From Lactifluus volemus (lineage: Eukaryota; Basidiomycota; Agaricomycetes; Russulales; Russulaceae), in NCBI GenBank assembly GCA_022376515.1, contig WTXI01000164.1, positions 18,650 through 82,649 of the forward strand: a stretch of 64,000 nucleotides of DNA. The letters are read 5' to 3'. Below are positions 10,101 to 21,764 of this stretch, piece after piece; the stretch's first letter is position 1, and the number at the start of each line of letters is the position of its first letter. The position numbers and the translations under genes are program-made. The notes below the pieces were generated by a model. That model was not told where the DNA came from. It saw only the letters and a program-made list of their open reading frames with translations, and ran no database searches.

Positions 10101-12541
10101 TCTGACCAGCGGAAGGTGGGCGCATATTATCATGTTGTACGACATGTAGTGACTATTGGAAAAAATTGCAGAAGTCTTCGCGACCCGGGGGTCAGCATCT
10201 GTTAGAATTAGTGAATGACGCATTCACTTTCGTGCGGTATTTCGGGATGGCGATATCAAGAAGCGTTCCACACATATATATATCTGCTCTCCCTTTTGCA
10301 CCATCTTCTTCCCGCATTGTTGAGAACCACCGTCACCTATTCTCCCACACATTGTTTTTGAGACGCGGACAGTTGTCCGATTGGCCAGCATTGGAGATGA
10401 CGATTAAAGCACACGACGCACCAGTCGAGTCTGTTGTATTCTCGCCAGATGGGCAGCGGATCGCATCAGCCTCGCGAGATCACACGATTCGTGTGTGGGA
10501 TGCTACAACAGGGGAAATTGTAGCTGGCCCATTTACTGGACATACCGGTTCCGTCCACTCTGTTGCATTCTCGCCAGATGGGAAGCATATCGCGTCTGCC
10601 TCGCGAGATTGCACAGTTCGCCTGTGGGATGCCGCAGCAGGAGAGGTCGTAGCGGACCCGTTTACTGGGCACACGGGTTCGGTCAGATGTGTTGTATTCT
10701 CGCCGGACGGTCTGCAGATTTCCTCAGCCTCGGATGACCACACGATCCGTGTTTGGGATGTTGCAACAGGTCAGGTCGTAGCGGGCCCCTTTACTGGACA
10801 CACCGATGAAGTCCACTCTGTTGCATTCTCACCAGATGGGCAATGCATCGCCTCGACGTCGCAAGATTGCACGATTCGCATGTGGGATGCCGCAACCGGA
10901 AATGTCGTAGCGACCCCGTTTACAGGACACACTAAACTGGTCAGGTGTGTTGCATTCTCACCCGACGGGAAGCACATCGCTTCGTCCTCGGAGGATCGCA
11001 CGATTCGTGTGTGGGATTCCGCAACAGGACAGGTCGTAGCAGGCCCCTTTACTGGACACAACGGTTCCATATTCTCTATTGCATTCTCACCGGACGGACA
11101 GCACATTATCTCGGCCTCTCTCGATCGCACAGTTCGCGTTTGGGATTCTGCAACAGGAAAAATCGTGGCGGGTCCATTTACCGGACATACCGCTTCGGTT
11201 TTTTCGGTTGCATTCTCGAAAGACGGGCAGCGGATTGCCTCGGCCTCTTACGACCATACGGTTTGCGTGTGGGATGCCAGCAAAGGACAAGCCGCGAGCT
11301 CGTTTACTGGGCACACCCAATCAATATTTTCTGTTGCCTTCTCACAGGATGGGCAGCGGATAGCCTCGGCCTCTGCAGATTGCGCGATATATGTTTGGGA
11401 TGCCGCAACAGGAGAGGTCAAAGCAGGTCCATTTACTGGTCACACCGATTGGGTCGTTTGTGTTAAATTCTCGCCTGACGGGCGGCGGATCGTCTCCGCC
11501 TCGCGAGATCGCACAATTCGCGTGTGGGATGCCACGACAGGAAATACTGAGGCGGGCCCGTTTACTGGACATACTGGTATAGTCTACTCTGTTGCATACT
11601 CGCCGTGCGGACAACGCATCGCCTCGGCCTCGGGAGATTGCACGGTTCGTGTGTGGGACGCAACAACGGGAGAGGCTGTAGTGGGCCCGTTTACTGGACA
11701 CACTAATGTGGTCTGCTCTATTGCATTCTCGCCAGACGGAATGCGCATCGCGTCGGCCTCGGAAGACTGCACGATTCGAGTATGGGATGCTGCGACAGGA
11801 GAGGTTGTAGCGGACCCGTTTATTGGCCACACTGAGTGTGTCTCATCTGTTGCATTCTCACCGGACGGAAAACGAATCGCCTCAGCCTCGAACGATCTCA
11901 CGATTCGTGTGTGGGATTCTGTGACAGGACGACAAGTACTAGCCCCGCTTACTGGACACGGGGATCTTGTCTGTCGTGTTGCATTCTCGCCGGACGGGCG
12001 GTGCATTGCATCGGCCTCGGATGATCGCACGATTCGCTTGTGGGATTCTGCAACAGGGAGGGCCGCTGCGGGGCCATTTATTGGACACACTGAATGGGTC
12101 AACTCGGTTGCATTCTCACCCGATGGGCAACGGATTGTTTCAGCCTCAGGAGATTGCACGATTCGCATGTGGGATGCCACAACAGGACAGAATGTCGTGA
12201 GCTCATCTACCGGGCACACCCAATTGACCAACCCTGGTGCGTCCTTTTCTGATGGGCCTATCGCCTCAGCCTTACGAGATCACACAACTTGTGTAGACAA
12301 TCGCAGCGCAGAAGATATTGAGAAAGATCATTTTATGGACAAGTTCCCGATCAATGGTGATGGGTGGATGTATGGGGAAGATGATGAACTCCTTTTGTGG
12401 ATCCCCCCCATTCACCGGCCATATCTTCATAAAGCTAAGACAGTCTGGGTAGCGGGAAAAGATAGAACAGAGGTAGATCTCTCAAACTTCGTGCATGGAT
12501 TAAATTGGGCTATGGTGTACATTCACGGTTCATCTAACTAG
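7102..12541 (+). CDS. NLR A: C2-NACHT-WD40 protein, intact
   Basis: Nine exons: 7102-7123, 7178-7319, 7369-7475, 7539-7936, 7993-8043, 8107-8311, 8366-8500, 8560-10115, 10172-12541. All junctions are GT..AG and the frame stays open, giving about 1661 aa. The intron at 7476-7538 is a readable 63 nt here, but its NLR D counterpart carries a stop, which supports splicing. The N-terminus is a C2 domain (EVTVLRADNL, HVEWNEK, DILLGQQEI), followed by a low-complexity linker and a helical region (LRNMDPES, ECVSECA). The NACHT has Walker A GQAGTGKSS near residue 405 and Walker B ILIVIDALDES near 507. From about residue 950 come 14 WD40 repeats of 43 aa plus a degenerate fifteenth, enough for two seven-bladed propellers. 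A conserved tail (SNFVHGLNW) ends the protein. By family it is a STAND NTPase acting in non-self recognition or regulated cell death; the ligand is unknown. Confidence 0.92.
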
Positions 12542-12860
12542 TGTCGCATGTATGACTATGCAAGTGACGGGCCTATGCTAGGCCTTTTACGTTCCCTCCT
12601 AGCACTCCTGTACTGTTTTCGTCCCTTAGTCCTTTTCATTAAAAGACCAATTCTTCTAGTTTTCTCTCACCTAAGTCACTGGCATGTTGGTGAAAATATA
12701 GTCTATCGAATGGGAGCGGGAATGGTCACGCGACAGCAAATGAGAAGTGGGGAGGAAGGGAAGCAAGACGATGCCTTCAGACTGGTAAATTGTCCCTAAA
12801 GGTGAATCCATTCAAGTTGACAGCTGATTGCCAGTGTGCAGACGTTAACCGAGCACACTG
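12542..12860. other. 3' flank of NLR A, no gene seen
   Basis: Non-coding. Parts align with the 3' flanks of NLR B (27243-27450) and NLR C (39083-39190), for example CTTTTCATTA. It is part of the duplicated unit. Confidence 0.6.
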
Positions 12861-13690
12861 ACGGCCATGGGAGCCCCAAAAGGGAGCGACTGTTATCGAA
12901 CCAGGGTTGCCCTCGGAGTGTCAGTTGACAATTGGCTGCCGTCCTTAAGCCCCTTCTCGTTGTCTCTTGCGGATCCTTCAACAAGCCCTCGAGCTATATA
13001 AAGTGGAGAAGGGAGCATGGACGGAAAAAGCGGGCATCATGACGGGACGGCAAACCGCAAGTCGAGATGCCCAATCAGTCCCTTGTCACAGAGGAACCGT
13101 GGAACTCGCGTTCTGCGCCGGTCTAGATGACGTTACTATCACGGAAACCATCCATGACGCTGAGGGCGCTACGAAACGCTGATTCTGAACGAGGTGCGAT
13201 CTCCCTTGGACTGACATAGCTTCAGTGGATGGATCGTGAGACGAACACATTGGATCAGGCCGGTACTTGAGAGAGAGTACCACGCCCGAAGTATCATCCA
13301 CATTGCGTTTGATGCGGAATACCCAGTGGGTCTTCCGGGTCAAACGCAAAGTGGATAGGACTATCAACAATACTAGCACAAGGCACAGCTTGTCGCCCGA
13401 GGGTTCACGCGAGTTATGGTTAACGGCACAGATTATTTCAACACATTCTCTAGCCATTGTGGCGCACAACGACTGTGGAGATCGACACATTCGACTTCAA
13501 TGACACCTACCTCATTGGGGAGCCAGGGGAGTGAGGAGATCTATATCGTACCCTGGAGGCTCCATCATGCGGGTGCCTCCTGGGTACGAGGAAAGCGTCA
13601 AACGCCAGCGCGCCAGCAGAAATCACTGTACCATCTGTACACCTCAAACAAGCCGGGCGGAAGTCGTACGGCACGCTTTCCTGCACCGAG
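12860..13690 (+). pseudogene. Decayed Ty1/copia fragment (LTR-like leader plus RT start)
   Basis: The first part (GGGAGCCCC...GGGAGCGACTG, with CTATATAAAG near 12995) is shared with 27725, 39440 and more weakly 47650. The rest gives broken copia polymerase in shifting frames: near 13300 TQWVFRVKRKVD (compare SKWVFRVKRK), then a YFNTFS-like stretch and CGACTTCAATGACACCTACCTC (compare DFNGTYLNGE), then MRVPPGYEESVKR. Several stops and frameshifts make it non-functional. It sits at the same place downstream of NLR A as the related pieces after NLR B and NLR C. Confidence 0.8.
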
Positions 13691-13841
13691 CGTGAGCGAG
13701 AACTCACGCACACACGAGAAGTGGGGAGGAGGACGGGAGGAAAGATGATTCCCACACTGTCTAAGGGCGGGGTATCGCGTCGGGGAACGCCGCGGCAGTA
13801 GGCGCTAACTAGAAAAAGGTGGGTACCGGAAAATACCGTAC

Positions 13842-14421
13842 TACAGTCGACTCCCTCTTAACCCATATCCCCGCTAACCCATACTCCCTCAAAGGCCATA
13901 CAATCTTTGGTAAACCAAGTTAGTTTGCAGGTGATAACCCATAACTCCCTTATACCCCATATCCCATACAATTTCTGGAGCCAAAAGGCCCAAAACCCAT
14001 ACACTTTGAGGATGTAATTGAGTGATCACGAAGCTTGTTATTATATAATTATTATTTTTGACAAAAACACCCCTGCAAAATTGTGAAGCTGCTTAGCTGC
14101 TGCTATTGCTACCATGGAAAACTAATTATTTCCCTTGTAACTAGGTTGAATTCACCATCTTTTTTTTTTTCTAAGTCCACATTTATATTCTGCAACATGT
14201 GGCTATGACAAAGATATGGTCCCCAGGGGTGAGATAGCAAAGGCGGCTGGGGAAGTAAGGAGCGTAGCAGCCTCATCATCAGGCTGAGGCTGAGGCCCGA
14301 GTCGCCCGACCCGGCCCGGGGTCACTACTCGCGTACCTGAATCCCGGTAGCCCATACTCCCTCATAACCCATAGCCCAGGGCATCAACCAACTGGTATGG
14401 GTTAAGAGGGAGTCGACTGTA
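13842..14421. mobile_element. MITE with 22-bp perfect TIRs and TA duplication (Tc1/mariner type)
   Basis: A 22-bp sequence beginning CAGTCGACTCCCTC at 13844 is repeated as an exact inverted copy ending at 14419. Both are flanked by TA (13842-13843 and 14420-14421). The interior of about 530 bp has no ORF and carries several AACCCATA-like subrepeats near both ends. TA duplication and a CAGT terminus are typical of Tc1/mariner (pogo/Fot1-like) elements, so this is a non-autonomous derivative. The paralogous site after NLR C (about 40540, GCACTAGTTCAAG) lacks it. Confidence 0.9.
14159..14300 (-). mobile_element. Possible truncated LINE 3' end nested in the MITE
   Basis: A T10 tract at 14159 is followed by CATTTATAT, CATGTGG and ACAAAGA in the same order as the LINE 3' UTR at 163-205 (poly(T), CATTTATAT, GCATGT, ACAAAGA). 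This could be a 5'-truncated insertion of a related LINE. The match is short and no target-site duplication was found. Confidence 0.35.
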
Positions 14422-14644
14422 ACTTAGTTCAAGCTCTTCTTCACCCTTTCCCGGCTCTTCTCCAGCGTTTCTTCTTAACGTACCAACATATGGTGGAGTA
14501 GCTCGATTCATTTTTCAGTTCCTCCAACGTCATGACGTCACGACTCAGGGGCAATTGTCGCAGTCGCCGGGCCTTACATAAAGTGTCCTAGCATGCCCTT
14601 ACAAAGGAGACACTCAGCTCCTTGCCCATCTTACAAGTCCTGCA

Positions 14645-15176
14645 ATGTCGGATTCCGTCATTCAAGCGTACCCTGGTGAATCTGAAGAAGCAAAGAAGCT
14701 ACTCGCCCCTCTGCGAGAGTCAATCGTCCATAAGCCGCCCTTCGTAGGCGGATCGTTGCAACTTCCCCCGTCTCATTTCTATCTCTTTTATAAAAACCCC
14801 AAAGATGATCATGGCACCAGGTTCGTATGTGCTGACTCTCTCACTCAGCTCTTACCGACATTCAGTTCGTAGACATGTCAGCGTAGAAACTTAGTGTCTG
14901 CTAAGAGTGGATGTGGATCAGACGCACTGTACACGTTGAGCTCGTATAGCTCGATGTCGATTTGGCGGGTCGAGTCAGTGCCCTCGAGAAGGTAGTTGCG
15001 CACGACCTTGATGAGATCAGTGTGCTGAGGCACCAGCAATGGGGAAAAACTGTTGTTCTCAATCTTTCTGCATTTGCGGCGAGTCTCATCCGTCACTTCC
15101 TCCTTGCTGTGATCAGAACTACCAGGTTCACAAACCTGTGTAAGCTGCTCTATTTTGTCAGGGGTCGCATTCGCGA
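14645..15176. pseudogene. Broken 2OG-oxygenase-like gene: exon 1 forward, exon 2 inverted
   Basis: Positions 14645-14830 (plus) encode a first exon nearly identical to that of the gene at 40777 (LLAPLRESIVHKPPFVGGSL, LQLPPSHFYL), with the same intron after it. Only the first six or so bases of exon 2 (ACATGT) follow. The rest of exon 2 then lies on the minus strand at about 15176-14881, reading SNLANATPDKIEQL, then LVPQHTDLIKVVRNYLLEGT, then ELYELNVYSA. Exon 3 is missing. A short inversion at a deletion junction explains this. Confidence 0.9.
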
Positions 15177-16206
15177 GGTTGCTCTTGCGGGCGTACCGAC
15201 AACGGTAGAAACAGAGCAGAGGTTCAGGCGGCCCTGCCGGCCGTAGGACCAGTAACATTCCATCGGGAGACCAGTTCCATTCAAGTGTGATGAAATCTGG
15301 GCTGATGCATTGTACCCTCGGGCGACGCACCGAGCCACGCCCGGGAGCACAACGCGAGGTCGACCTCAGCTTGGAGCAGCGCCGCATCGCGTGACCTTCG
15401 GTTGCTGTTCCATAATATCCCCTCATTTACACCATCGCGTTTTATCACGAATCGTTCGAGTTCTGGCCCGTTACAAACTCTGTATCGTTGTTCGGCGTAA
15501 CGGGGTATTCTGGAACCAAAATCCCAGTGTTTTGGTTTCGGTGAGCTTGAGATGTCAACTTGAATTGAGAATGAGCTCGTCTAAAACTCCCCCACTCATT
15601 TAGCGAATATCATGTTTTACGTAGTCCCTCAATAATCATCCATTCCAAGTCGTTCCATTTCATGGCGCCCCTTACCGCCCGGGCCTCGAATCCTCGAGTT
15701 AGTCATTAACGTTGGTCGTGCCAATGAAAACAGCTATGAAACGGGCAAGAATTCTTAATATCAATGACCATAATCATGATGTCGGCCATGACGCACAGGA
15801 CAAAAGCACACAATACTAGATGTTAGTAGCAGAGAAAGGCTGTCTCAGCCTGGTCTCAATGGTCGGGAAGGTAAAAAAAAAAGAGCCTAGGATAACTGTC
15901 ATATACACAGGGCACTACCGTGAATGTGAAACCATTCTTCCCCTCAGAAGTTTTCGAAGAGCGTAACGGAGCGTTCACTATAAGTGGAACCCAGAACGGT
16001 CATTATTACCGCCACGCCACTAGCATTGACACGCTTCACAGCGCACAGCGATTCAGAGCTGTAAGGCCAGCGTAGTGCATCAAATTGACTTGTACAAGCG
16101 TTGGAGGGACGTCGAATGCAGAGCACAAATCCCGGTCAGCGAACAACCGTAACCCAGGCAAGCTACCCGGTGCTACCCGAGCCTAAGCAAGCACTACATA
16201 GGGCTA
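15177..16206 (+). repeat. Duplicated block: DUF6533 gene tail and downstream DNA
   Basis: Aligns with 46466-47115 in the same orientation: GCGTACCGACAACGGTAGAA, then the shared stretches around CCTAGGATAACTG (15888 and 46950) and CCCGGTCAGC (16130 and 47040). At 46.5 kb the start of the block encodes the end of a DUF6533-type protein; here the first codons persist (GVPTTVETEQRF) before the frame is lost. About 430 bp of unshared sequence lie within this copy. It directly abuts the inverted exon 2. Confidence 0.8.
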
Positions 16207-16519
16207 CTGTACGCCGTCACTTGTTCTCACGTGCCTCACTCGGCAGCACACAAGGGGCGGCCTTTTTCCCGCGTTCTCCCGTCTTTTGGAGTGCGCGATG
16301 GTCAGACAGGGGTCATGTCCCAGACAGTGGTGGTCGTCTGATAAGGTGCAAGTTTCTCACCTTTAGGGGTTCTCTCGTTGTCCCCACCTTGCACCTCCTC
16401 AGCTCAGTTTGATTCATGACCTTCTCTCCTTCTGATTTTGTCCCTTAACTTGTTTTGCTCCTTCAGCAGTCACCCACTTGCATATCTTGTCTTCTACCAT
16501 CCCCTAAATCACTCTACAC

Positions 16520-17751
16520 ATGCCTCAATATGAGACAGCATCATCACAGACGCAACCTTCGCAGTCGTCACAAGCCGCGAAACCCGTCACTCCTGCACAG
16601 ATTGTCGGACCAATTCGAGTCGCCGCGGACTTCATTCACGCGTGTGATGACATCGTCACCGATTACCGTCGAGACCGATTATCCAGAACGGATGCTATGG
16701 TCAGACTCCTCCGTCGAGCCGACGAGGAACGCCTTCAACCTGGGTTCTCCGATCATAACAAAGTTTATCGATCCCTTGCATTATACATCAACTCATTGGA
16801 AAATGCCGAGGAAGAGAACAACCAAGCAGCACGGGATGCGATGAGACAATTCGACCAGGCCGAGGAGCAGGATAACAACGTGGACACCCGAAATGAACGC
16901 CGTCTGCGCCGAAAGAGACGGAGGGATGACGACGTCGACTCGGACGATGGAGCAGAGCGGATTGATCTCGGACTCATCCCTTTTGACAAACCCTCCGCCG
17001 GTCCCATGACTCCCATCGACGTTTGGAAGCTCACTGCTAAGCTCCAAGAAAATTATGCACGCGACCCCGCTCTCGTCGAGCGCAAAGTCCTCGCAAGCCA
17101 TCAACGCCCTGACTTCCCGATGTCTCTGTGGGGAGATGTCATTTCCAACTCCTATATCGACCTTAACCAGCTCTTTGACTTCCACTTCGCAACAGATGGC
17201 CCATCGCGAAGATCTGTCCAGCACTTTGGTGAATCCAATATCGTCACAACGACATCCATCCGACCAGAAAAATCTGTTCCTCTGGTGACTGGCATTGTGC
17301 CTGGGATCGGTATCAAGAGGCCGTCATTTTCCTCTATCCGCACCGAGCACGCGAGCTCATCGCATACGCCAAGCACATCGTCCAGACCTTTGTCGCGGTT
17401 GGACCTTTTCCCGATCGGGTCATCCAATATGACAAACGTATTCGCACCCGTGTCGCAGAGAGTGTCGGACTTGTACTTTCCGACATTGCTGCCTTCCAAT
17501 CCGTCTACACTCAATTCATCAACTGTGGATTCTCTACCAAAGAAGTCACCAAGACAGTCCCATCTTCTCGGCCGTTACGGGGACGGTCCTCCGATGCTTG
17601 CAGGAGGTTCAACCTTGGACACTGCCCCGATGGTTCTAAATGCCGATTCCAGCATGTCTGTCTCCGGTGCAACCGCTGGGGACATTCCAGTCTCAACTGT
17701 CAAGCCGAGGTCGGAGACAAGTCACAGGCTGGACCATCCGAACGCAAATAA
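16520..17751 (+). pseudogene. Retroelement gag-like ORF with CCCH and CCHC zinc motifs, frameshifted
   Basis: The frame opening at 16520 gives a Gln/Ser-rich start, an acidic-basic stretch (RRLRRKRRRDDD) and LGLIPFDKP. Near 17210-17270 the coherent protein moves to another frame, which carries KICSSGDWHCAWDRYQEAV, LYPHRARELIAYAKHI and YDKRIRTRV, then a CCCH finger (CRRFNLGHCPDGSKCRFQH) and a zinc knuckle (CLRCNRWGHSSLNC), and stops at 17749-17751. The arrangement matches gag-like proteins of basidiomycete retroelements. I suspect a DIRS-like group but cannot prove it. One frameshift makes this copy defective. Confidence 0.7.
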
Positions 17752-17972
17752 TTACCCCCGCTTCACGCGTTGTTTTGTTTGGGAATCATCTTCAAAATCT
17801 CATTTCTTTCTCCCTCTGCCTCTTCGACCGTGGCCGCTTACACCCTTCCTTCTTCATCTATCCTTTCTGATCCGGATATGGTGTTCACTCTCGAAATTTC
17901 TCCCACCTTTTCGTGTTGTTACTCCTATTAATATTGATTTTTTTTCTTCACTACTTTCCACACACCCCAACT

Positions 17973-18050
17973 GTTGATTCGGTGATCCGCAGTCTACGTG
18001 AAGGGTTTTGGCCTCCCGCAGATGAGGACCGGGGGTATGCGTTCACGTGA
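17973..18050 (+). pseudogene. Start of a reverse-transcriptase ORF, truncated
   Basis: An open stretch reads VDSVIRSLREGFWPPADED and ends at TGA 18048-18050. The LREGFWP motif is, from memory, common near the start of RT proteins paired with gag proteins of the type just upstream. Nothing of the polymerase core follows, so the element was cut here. Confidence 0.45.
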
Positions 18051-18301
18051 CTTTCTTCAACGCCCCTTTCCCCCCTTCACTTGCCTCCGCACGCTCTCGA
18101 TGTGAAGGGAACAGCGACGAAGACGGTTTTCAGCGCCATTTGAGACCGCCGGTGACACCCTCCTCCCCTTCAGCTCCCGTTCGGGCCTTCATCTCATTTC
18201 GCTTAGCAGTCCCTTCGTGCCAATCAGACGCTTTCCAAAAAAAAAAGCAGCAGAAAAATAAGGTCAATCATCAATCTCATCTGACATAAACAAGGTTACC
18301 C

Positions 18302-18480
18302 CGGCATTTCCTAGATAAAATTCCCTATATTATAACCTGACTGGGGTCAAGTCACTCGCACATATACTCAACCTTATAAGTTCGAGGCCTGAAAGTCCAG
18401 AGTGTAGTAATAGAGACATGGCAAGAGAAAAATCGATAGTCCTTGAGAGGTTCCCCGCTTCAGTTCCTCTCCACCAAGCT
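18302..18480 (-). repeat. LTR-like repeat, uninterrupted copy (empty site of the LINE)
   Basis: Matches 58-130 joined to 6769-6900 with no insertion. It lies where a 3' LTR would follow the minus-strand copia pol remnant at 18.5-20.1 kb. On the minus strand it contains a TATA-like CTTATAAGG. Confidence 0.65.
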
Positions 18481-20150
18481 CGACAAGGTATCCCAGTCAC
18501 CTCGTCTGCATCCATGTTGACCTTCGGGGACGGCAACACCTTCGTCAACGCATCAGCACCATATAGTCGTAGGGCAACGAGTCTAAGGACACCTTCAACC
18601 ACCCACCAGATCCAATGGTAGCGCACATCGATATGCTTCGTGCGCCGTGATACTGGTGGTCGCGCCGAGTGAGCGCGAAGGCTGACTGGTTGTCGGAAAA
18701 TAGGGTGGTGGCCTCTGTGGCATGTCCGAATCCGAAGACTTAAGAGAGGTGGTCTCGGAGCCAATGACATACTTACCGCCGTGCGTCGCAGCGACATACT
18801 GGCCTCTCGGTGGTGGATAACCATGATCGCGAACTCGGTCGCAGTCATCGTGGTACTTGCTCGGATGTGAGGCGGACTTGAGTGTCCATGGGCGTGCAAA
18901 GTGGCTTTGAGGCCGTCGAAGTTGAACCAACGCAAGATCGAGTCGATGTAAGCGCGCTGGGACAAGTGAATGGTCCCAGCCTCGTGGTCTCGCCGGATCT
19001 CGATGCCCAACATGTAATGCAACTCACTGAGGTCCGTAACCTCTACATGTTTTCACAGATCAGCCTTGAATGCTTCGATAAGCTGTGGTGAGGTGGCAGC
19101 AATGGTGCAGTCATCTACATACACTGCCACCGCTGTGAGCTCCTGCGCTCACTCGTTCGACTTGAAAAAGGCTGATTTATAGACGGCACATCGGGTGAAA
19201 CCCAAGGAAGTGAGAATGAGGACAGTTTTGGTATCATTGTGCCTATTGAGCGTCTTGACGAGTGCGTCTCGTGTCACGTGCCTTTGTAACCGGATGAACA
19301 ACACCTCATCGTTGTTCAACACACCATTCATGTATGCCCCTTGATGTCTACCTGGTGCAGCTCCATCTGGGACGACCTTATTTACACTGGTGAGGAAAGC
19401 AGGTGGAGGTTCAATTTATTGAATACTTTGTTGTGGTGACTCATCTATATCCGATGCCCAAGATCGATCATCCCAGTATGATGAATGATTGAGTTTGAGA
19501 ATTCTACTTTCTCTCTTTCTCTCCACCGTTGGCACCTCAGGGAGATGAGCCGTTGTTCTTTCCTCCAGCAGCTTTAGTTGCTCAATGGGCGAGAGTGTGT
19601 GGTGATCATGTGGCCGACGCGCATCGAGGACGGCTCCAACGCTTCTGTGACGCTCGCGCAGCGCAATGCGCCTTCGAGATAATGCCGAAACCTGACACAA
19701 ACCCACCATCAACTGCCACGCCCGGCATATACTCGACTTGAGGGGACATCGGTGCGTAGTCTTCCACATGTGCACCCAGCTCATAAGGCATTCACGGTAT
19801 TCACCGTCATGCTAGATGCGGACACCACTGGCAGTGTTGGGGTTGCAGAGGCCCCAGCCCCTCCAGATGGATTGCAAGACGTTATCTGGGCATTCAGTCG
19901 CACATCACCGAGACTAGCGGGTAAGAACGTGCACATCTCGATCCATCACAAGTTTCAGCGTGCTGCACTCAACCGACAGGCATTCCTGCCACCGCCACCG
20001 CAGACACCGACATGTCCCCATCTCCGCTTCCTCCGCTTCCACTGCTTCTGCCGCTGGTGTTGATTCTGAGGGTGGGTTTTCCGCTCCGCCGGTGACGGTG
20101 AAGGAGAAGGACCAGACTTAGAGTCAGTGGTTTGAGGAGGCATCAATGGA
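18480..20150 (-). pseudogene. Ty1/copia pol remnant (RNase H, RT, linker)
   Basis: On the minus strand, from high to low coordinates: a pre-RT linker (ISKAHCAARASQKR, then IEQLKLLEERTTAHLPEVP), RT pieces (MNGVLNNDEVL, LTSLGFTRCAVYKSAFFK, YMLGIEIRRDHEAGTIHLSQ) and RNase H pieces (KHIDVRYHWIWWVVEGVLRL, YGADALTKVLPSPK). Many frameshifts and small deletions separate them. It is related to 29840-32030. Confidence 0.85.
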
Positions 20151-21250
20151 CATTACTACTACTGGTAGTGGTCTTGGCAGCTTTTTCCCCTGCCGCACTC
20201 TACATCACTGGGTTCCTATCCGTCATCCTATCTCAACAAGGTCTGCTTCCAATGCTCTTTTCTTTCTTCCCTAACCTTTGCTCACCGGTTCATTTCCCTG
20301 ATCTTAGACCCGCCCAATCCTGCAACTGCTCCCGCTTCTTGAAAAACCAAAACCGTCGCCACCCCCAATTCCAGATGTTCAACCTTCCTGCTGACGTAAT
20401 CCCAGACAAGGAAGCCTGTATGGCAAGAACGGGAGGGAGCGCAGAGGCTGTCTATCAGGGGACAATACGCACGCGAACGACGTCAGCTCAAGGGCTCCAG
20501 CCTTCTTCATTCTGCGCAATCGAGTGCGTCTAGTCCTGAAGCGCAGAAGAAGACGGCCTTCGGCCATCTAAGATAAGCGGCTGAAGAGGACCACTGACGA
20601 GAAGATACCATTGTTGTTGCTGGATATGATAAACATGTAACGTCTTCCAACAGGGCCGTGCGATTGACAAGCGTCGAAGTCGAAGTCTCCGCCGGCGTTC
20701 CAGCCTCAGCACTCGGCTTCACTAAGGTGGACACCTGGAGTACCCTCGATTTCTTGGTAGGGCTTAGTATCAAAGGCGCTGCGCTCTGGCATTCACACGC
20801 TGTACTTTCCAGTGAAAGGATACAGGGGAACGTGACGCAGGGGGATATCTGATTCAGGGTATAAACAGTTGTACAGCTTCATCGTATACAGGACTATGTA
20901 GCCGGCCGTCATGCACCGATTGCATCCATATATCTTGTTCATTCTTTTCTTTGCTGTGTGTCATGCTCTCCTTGGATAAGTTACCATGATTTCATCGATG
21001 TTCATCAACTATCTAGTCCTTTTATGTTATGCCAGTGTGCGATGGTAAAGAAGTGCATATATCCGATTATCAAACGCGCTACTGCGTTCCGTTGGCTCCC
21101 TAACACGTTACAAATGCCATCATCTGCGCGGAAATGCAGACCAAGGCGTCGCAGAGGGTCGCAAATCTGATAAGGTACTTGAGAATAAACTCTCTAAAAG
21201 GACAAAAAAAACAAAGCGCGGAAGACCCAAGACAAACCTCAGAAGAAGGT
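20150..21250. other. Duplicated non-coding block, no gene recognised
   Basis: Aligns with about 32040-33190. ORFs are short and frames are not conserved between the two copies, so no protein is supported. It may hold the missing upstream part of the copia remnant in decayed form. Confidence 0.5.
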
Positions 21251-21259
21251 CCAACGCGA

Positions 21260-21440
21260 CACATGCACAAGTGAGTCAAAATTCCAGCAAACCTTTTTAA
21301 GAACAAGGTGTTGAGATGTAAGATCTGTAAAAAAGAGAAGAGAAGAATTGATAGGCCTCGAGATCTTTGAGATCTTGAGAAATTCCCCATTTTCAGTTCT
21401 CGTCCAGTTGAACTACGCTGACTCAGAACTGACGCCTTTC
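21260..21440. repeat. LTR-like repeat upstream of NLR B
   Basis: Shares TTTTAAGAACA, TTTTCAGTTCTC and TTGAACTAC with 33210-33330, and more weakly the 6840-6900 and 18420-18480 copies. It lies about 330 bp before the NLR B ATG. Confidence 0.5.
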
Positions 21441-21764
21441 CTCTGACAGTCTGACAGTTGTTTGGTTGTTTGTTCCCAATAAACGGCGAGGCGCCCTGAC
21501 AAAACGTGGACCTGCGCACGCCGGTGGTTATCCTCATATCCTCAATCTCAACTTCTCACTTCGATCTACTATGGCTCTCCCACAACCGAATTAGTCTGTT
21601 GAAGTCTCTCACACCTGACGTCCCCCGATGTTGACCATTACCTCAGCCCACATCCTCAAACATCCGGAATCTGGTACATACCTCAATCAAATCCATTTCA
21701 TTTCGATATTTGCTCAGATAGCTGCCTTTTGATCAGCGATCAAGTCACCGAAACACAACCGAGC

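Noticed and set aside
10390..12230. Regular 129-bp periodicity, at first sight like a satellite or CRISPR-type array
   Set aside because: The period equals one 43-residue WD40 blade, the frame is open, and there are no unique spacers between identical repeats.
10466..12231. Long minus-strand ORFs antisense to the WD40 exon of NLR A (and similar ones at 25.1-26.6, 37.0-38.8 and, on the plus strand, 49.3-50.7 kb)
   Set aside because: They are shadows of the repetitive WD40 code: each shows the same antisense repeat with Ser/Gly/Pro-rich text and no start or domain of its own.
12870..12950. A TATCGAACC stretch resembling a tRNA T-arm
   Set aside because: The other copies of the repeat (27.7, 39.4 and 47.7 kb) do not keep it and no cloverleaf can be formed.
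14878..15426. A 182-codon minus-strand ORF as a gene of its own
   Set aside because: It is a chance fusion of the inverted oxygenase exon 2 with antisense of the DUF6533 tail.
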